From an uncultured Roseiflexaceae bacterium (lineage in GTDB: Bacteria > Chloroflexota > Chloroflexia > Chloroflexales > Roseiflexaceae): a stretch of DNA of 5,765 nucleotides. The notes under the pieces are model-generated. The model was given only the letters and a program-made list of their open reading frames with translations. It made no database searches and was not told the DNA's origin. The position numbers and the translations under genes are program-made. The first letter of the stretch is position 1, and each line of letters begins with the position of its first letter. The stretch lies in NCBI GenBank assembly GCA_937988885.1, contig CALKHR010000139.1:1-5765 (forward strand), in the 5' to 3' direction. This document shows positions 5,301 through 5,765 of this stretch, one piece after another.

Positions 5301-5329
5301 TCATAATCTCATTAATCCGCATCATAATC
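5301..5329. repeat. Iterated TCATAATC octamers, candidate regulator sites
   Basis: TCATAATC occurs at 5301-5308 and 5322-5329, 21 bases apart (two helical turns on one DNA face), with the related CATTAATC at 5310-5317 between them. A third exact copy is at 5488-5495, 38 bases before the -10 box of the following gene. Direct octamers at whole-turn spacing are typical of sites for response regulators, but no regulator is identified and the region is A+T-rich. Confidence 0.3.
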
Positions 5330-5339
5330 CACTTTAATA

Positions 5340-5372
5340 GCCCTCAGTTCGCTTACGCTAACAGGGCATTTT
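5340..5372 (+). terminator. Small hairpin with short T-run
   Basis: GCCCT (5340-5344) pairs with AGGGC (5363-5367). Inside, after a two-base bulge, GTT pairs with AAC and, past one mismatch, GC with GC around loop TTAC. TTTT follows at 5369-5372. It may be a second, weak terminator or a remnant of a repeat. Its position well inside the spacer makes its role unclear. Confidence 0.3.
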
Positions 5373-5408
5373 GTTGCAAGAAAAATAATCAAAAACTTCT
5401 CAAACAGA

Positions 5409-5436
5409 GCTTTTCGATCTGTATCAAACGAAAAGC
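5409..5436. promoter_or_regulatory. Perfect 8-bp inverted repeat upstream of the surface protein gene
   Basis: GCTTTTCG (5409-5416) and CGAAAAGC (5429-5436) are exact reverse complements separated by 12 bases. The pair lies about 100 bases upstream of the -10 box at 5533. It could be an operator for a dimer or a small hairpin; no T-run follows and no known motif is recognised. Confidence 0.25.
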
Positions 5437-5532
5437 ATCTATTGACTCATCATCTTCTATATTCTGCGCTCTTATTTGATGATCCATTCATAATCAAAGA
5501 ATTTCTTAACAAAATATTTCATTCACTTAAGT

Positions 5533-5538
5533 TATAAT
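5533..5538 (+). promoter_or_regulatory. Perfect -10 box (TATAAT) for the surface protein gene
   Basis: A consensus TATAAT lies 41 bases before the ATG at 5580 in an A+T-rich context. The nearest -35 resemblance is TTAACA at 5506-5511, but the 21-base spacing is too long; at 17 bases the sequence is caaaat. An activator or an alternative sigma factor may be involved. Confidence 0.45.
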
Positions 5539-5579
5539 ATATCCGACACTCTCCATTGCACTTCTGTTAGAGGTATTAC

Positions 5580-5765
5580 ATGAGCCCATTTAAGGCGGTG
5601 CGTTCACGCTGGATTCTCGTGCTTTCCGCTGTGCTCCTGACGAGCTTCTTGGTGCTTCCAGCGTACTCACCAGTGGCACAGGCCGCTAATCAGATCTGGT
5701 ATGTCGATCAGGCGGCGAGCGGTGTGGAGGACGGTACGAGTTGGGCTACCGCATTTAAAGATCTG
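5580..5765 (+). CDS. Exported protein with parallel beta-helix-type N terminus (partial)
   Basis: Only the first 62 residues are in the window; the gene continues past the right edge. The start is firm: ATG with AGAGGT (5569-5574) 5 bases upstream. Residues 1-35 form a classic signal peptide with a basic start, a hydrophobic core at about 11-27, and an A-Q-A cleavage site after residue 35. The mature protein begins with I-W-Y-V-D (39-43), then G-T-S-W-A-T-A-F-K-D-L (52-62). This pattern is common at the start of large secreted proteins with right-handed parallel beta-helix (pectate-lyase-like or choice-of-anchor) repeats, where it opens the first helix turn. Such proteins act at the cell surface, often in adhesion or polysaccharide binding. 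Specific function and full length cannot be judged. Confidence 0.7.
   Translation, partial: MSPFKAVRSRWILVLSAVLLTSFLVLPAYSPVAQAANQIWYVDQAASGVEDGTSWATAFKDL

Larger units (their letters stand above)
5037..5579. other. Intergenic region, 543 bp
   Basis: No supportable gene lies here. The first part (to about 5250) has a base composition like that of the genes and holds repeat copy 2 and a probable terminator. From about 5245 to 5560 the DNA becomes strongly A+T-rich and contains a hairpin with a short T-run, iterated TCATAATC octamers, an 8-bp inverted repeat and the -10 box of the next gene. The long leader region suggests a regulated gene to the right. Confidence 0.6.

Noticed and set aside
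5442..5470. TTGACT at 5442-5447 as a -35 box
   Set aside because: No -10 hexamer lies at a workable distance; TATATT at 5458 is only 10 bases away.

Overview
The window reads as part of a bacterial chromosome of medium-high G+C in its genes and clearly A+T-richer spacers. The gene content (a SCO / PCuAC / TlpA / YtkA copper-and-redox set, many lipoproteins, and a beta-helix-type surface protein starting with a Y-V-D...G-T-S-W-A-T-A-F segment) is compatible with an aerobic, filamentous Chloroflexota-type bacterium. That placement is an inference from style of content; no rRNA or other marker is present.

Layout. Positions 1-641 hold no gene I can support firmly. A weak reading frame runs off the left edge on the minus strand, and there is one copy of a hairpin-containing repeat and a good intrinsic terminator for the next gene. 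642-1367 (minus) encodes a protein of the DAPG hydrolase (PhlG-like) metal-dependent family. A 344-bp divergent spacer follows, with a perfect TATAAT box and a small palindrome.

1712-5036 (plus) is a co-directional run of six genes that looks like a single copper-handling / cytochrome-oxidase-maturation unit acting outside the cytoplasmic membrane: a His/Cys-rich two-span membrane protein of unknown family, a SCO1/SenC lipoprotein, a PCuAC lipoprotein, a membrane-anchored cupredoxin-like protein whose copper site looks degenerate, a TlpA-type thioredoxin lipoprotein, and a membrane-anchored YtkA/FixH-like protein. In known systems PCuAC delivers Cu(I), SCO passes copper to the CuA site of oxidase subunit II, and a TlpA-type thioredoxin reduces the Cys pairs of SCO and the oxidase. 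The products here supply all three activities, although no oxidase gene is in view. Two strong hairpins without T-tracts lie inside the run, after the PCuAC gene and after the TlpA gene, suggesting uneven expression or mRNA processing.

5037-5579 is a 543-bp spacer with a second, inverted copy of the hairpin repeat, a probable terminator for the copper unit, and an A+T-rich upstream region with iterated TCATAATC octamers, an 8-bp inverted repeat and a TATAAT box. These lead to an exported surface protein whose first 62 residues end at the right edge.
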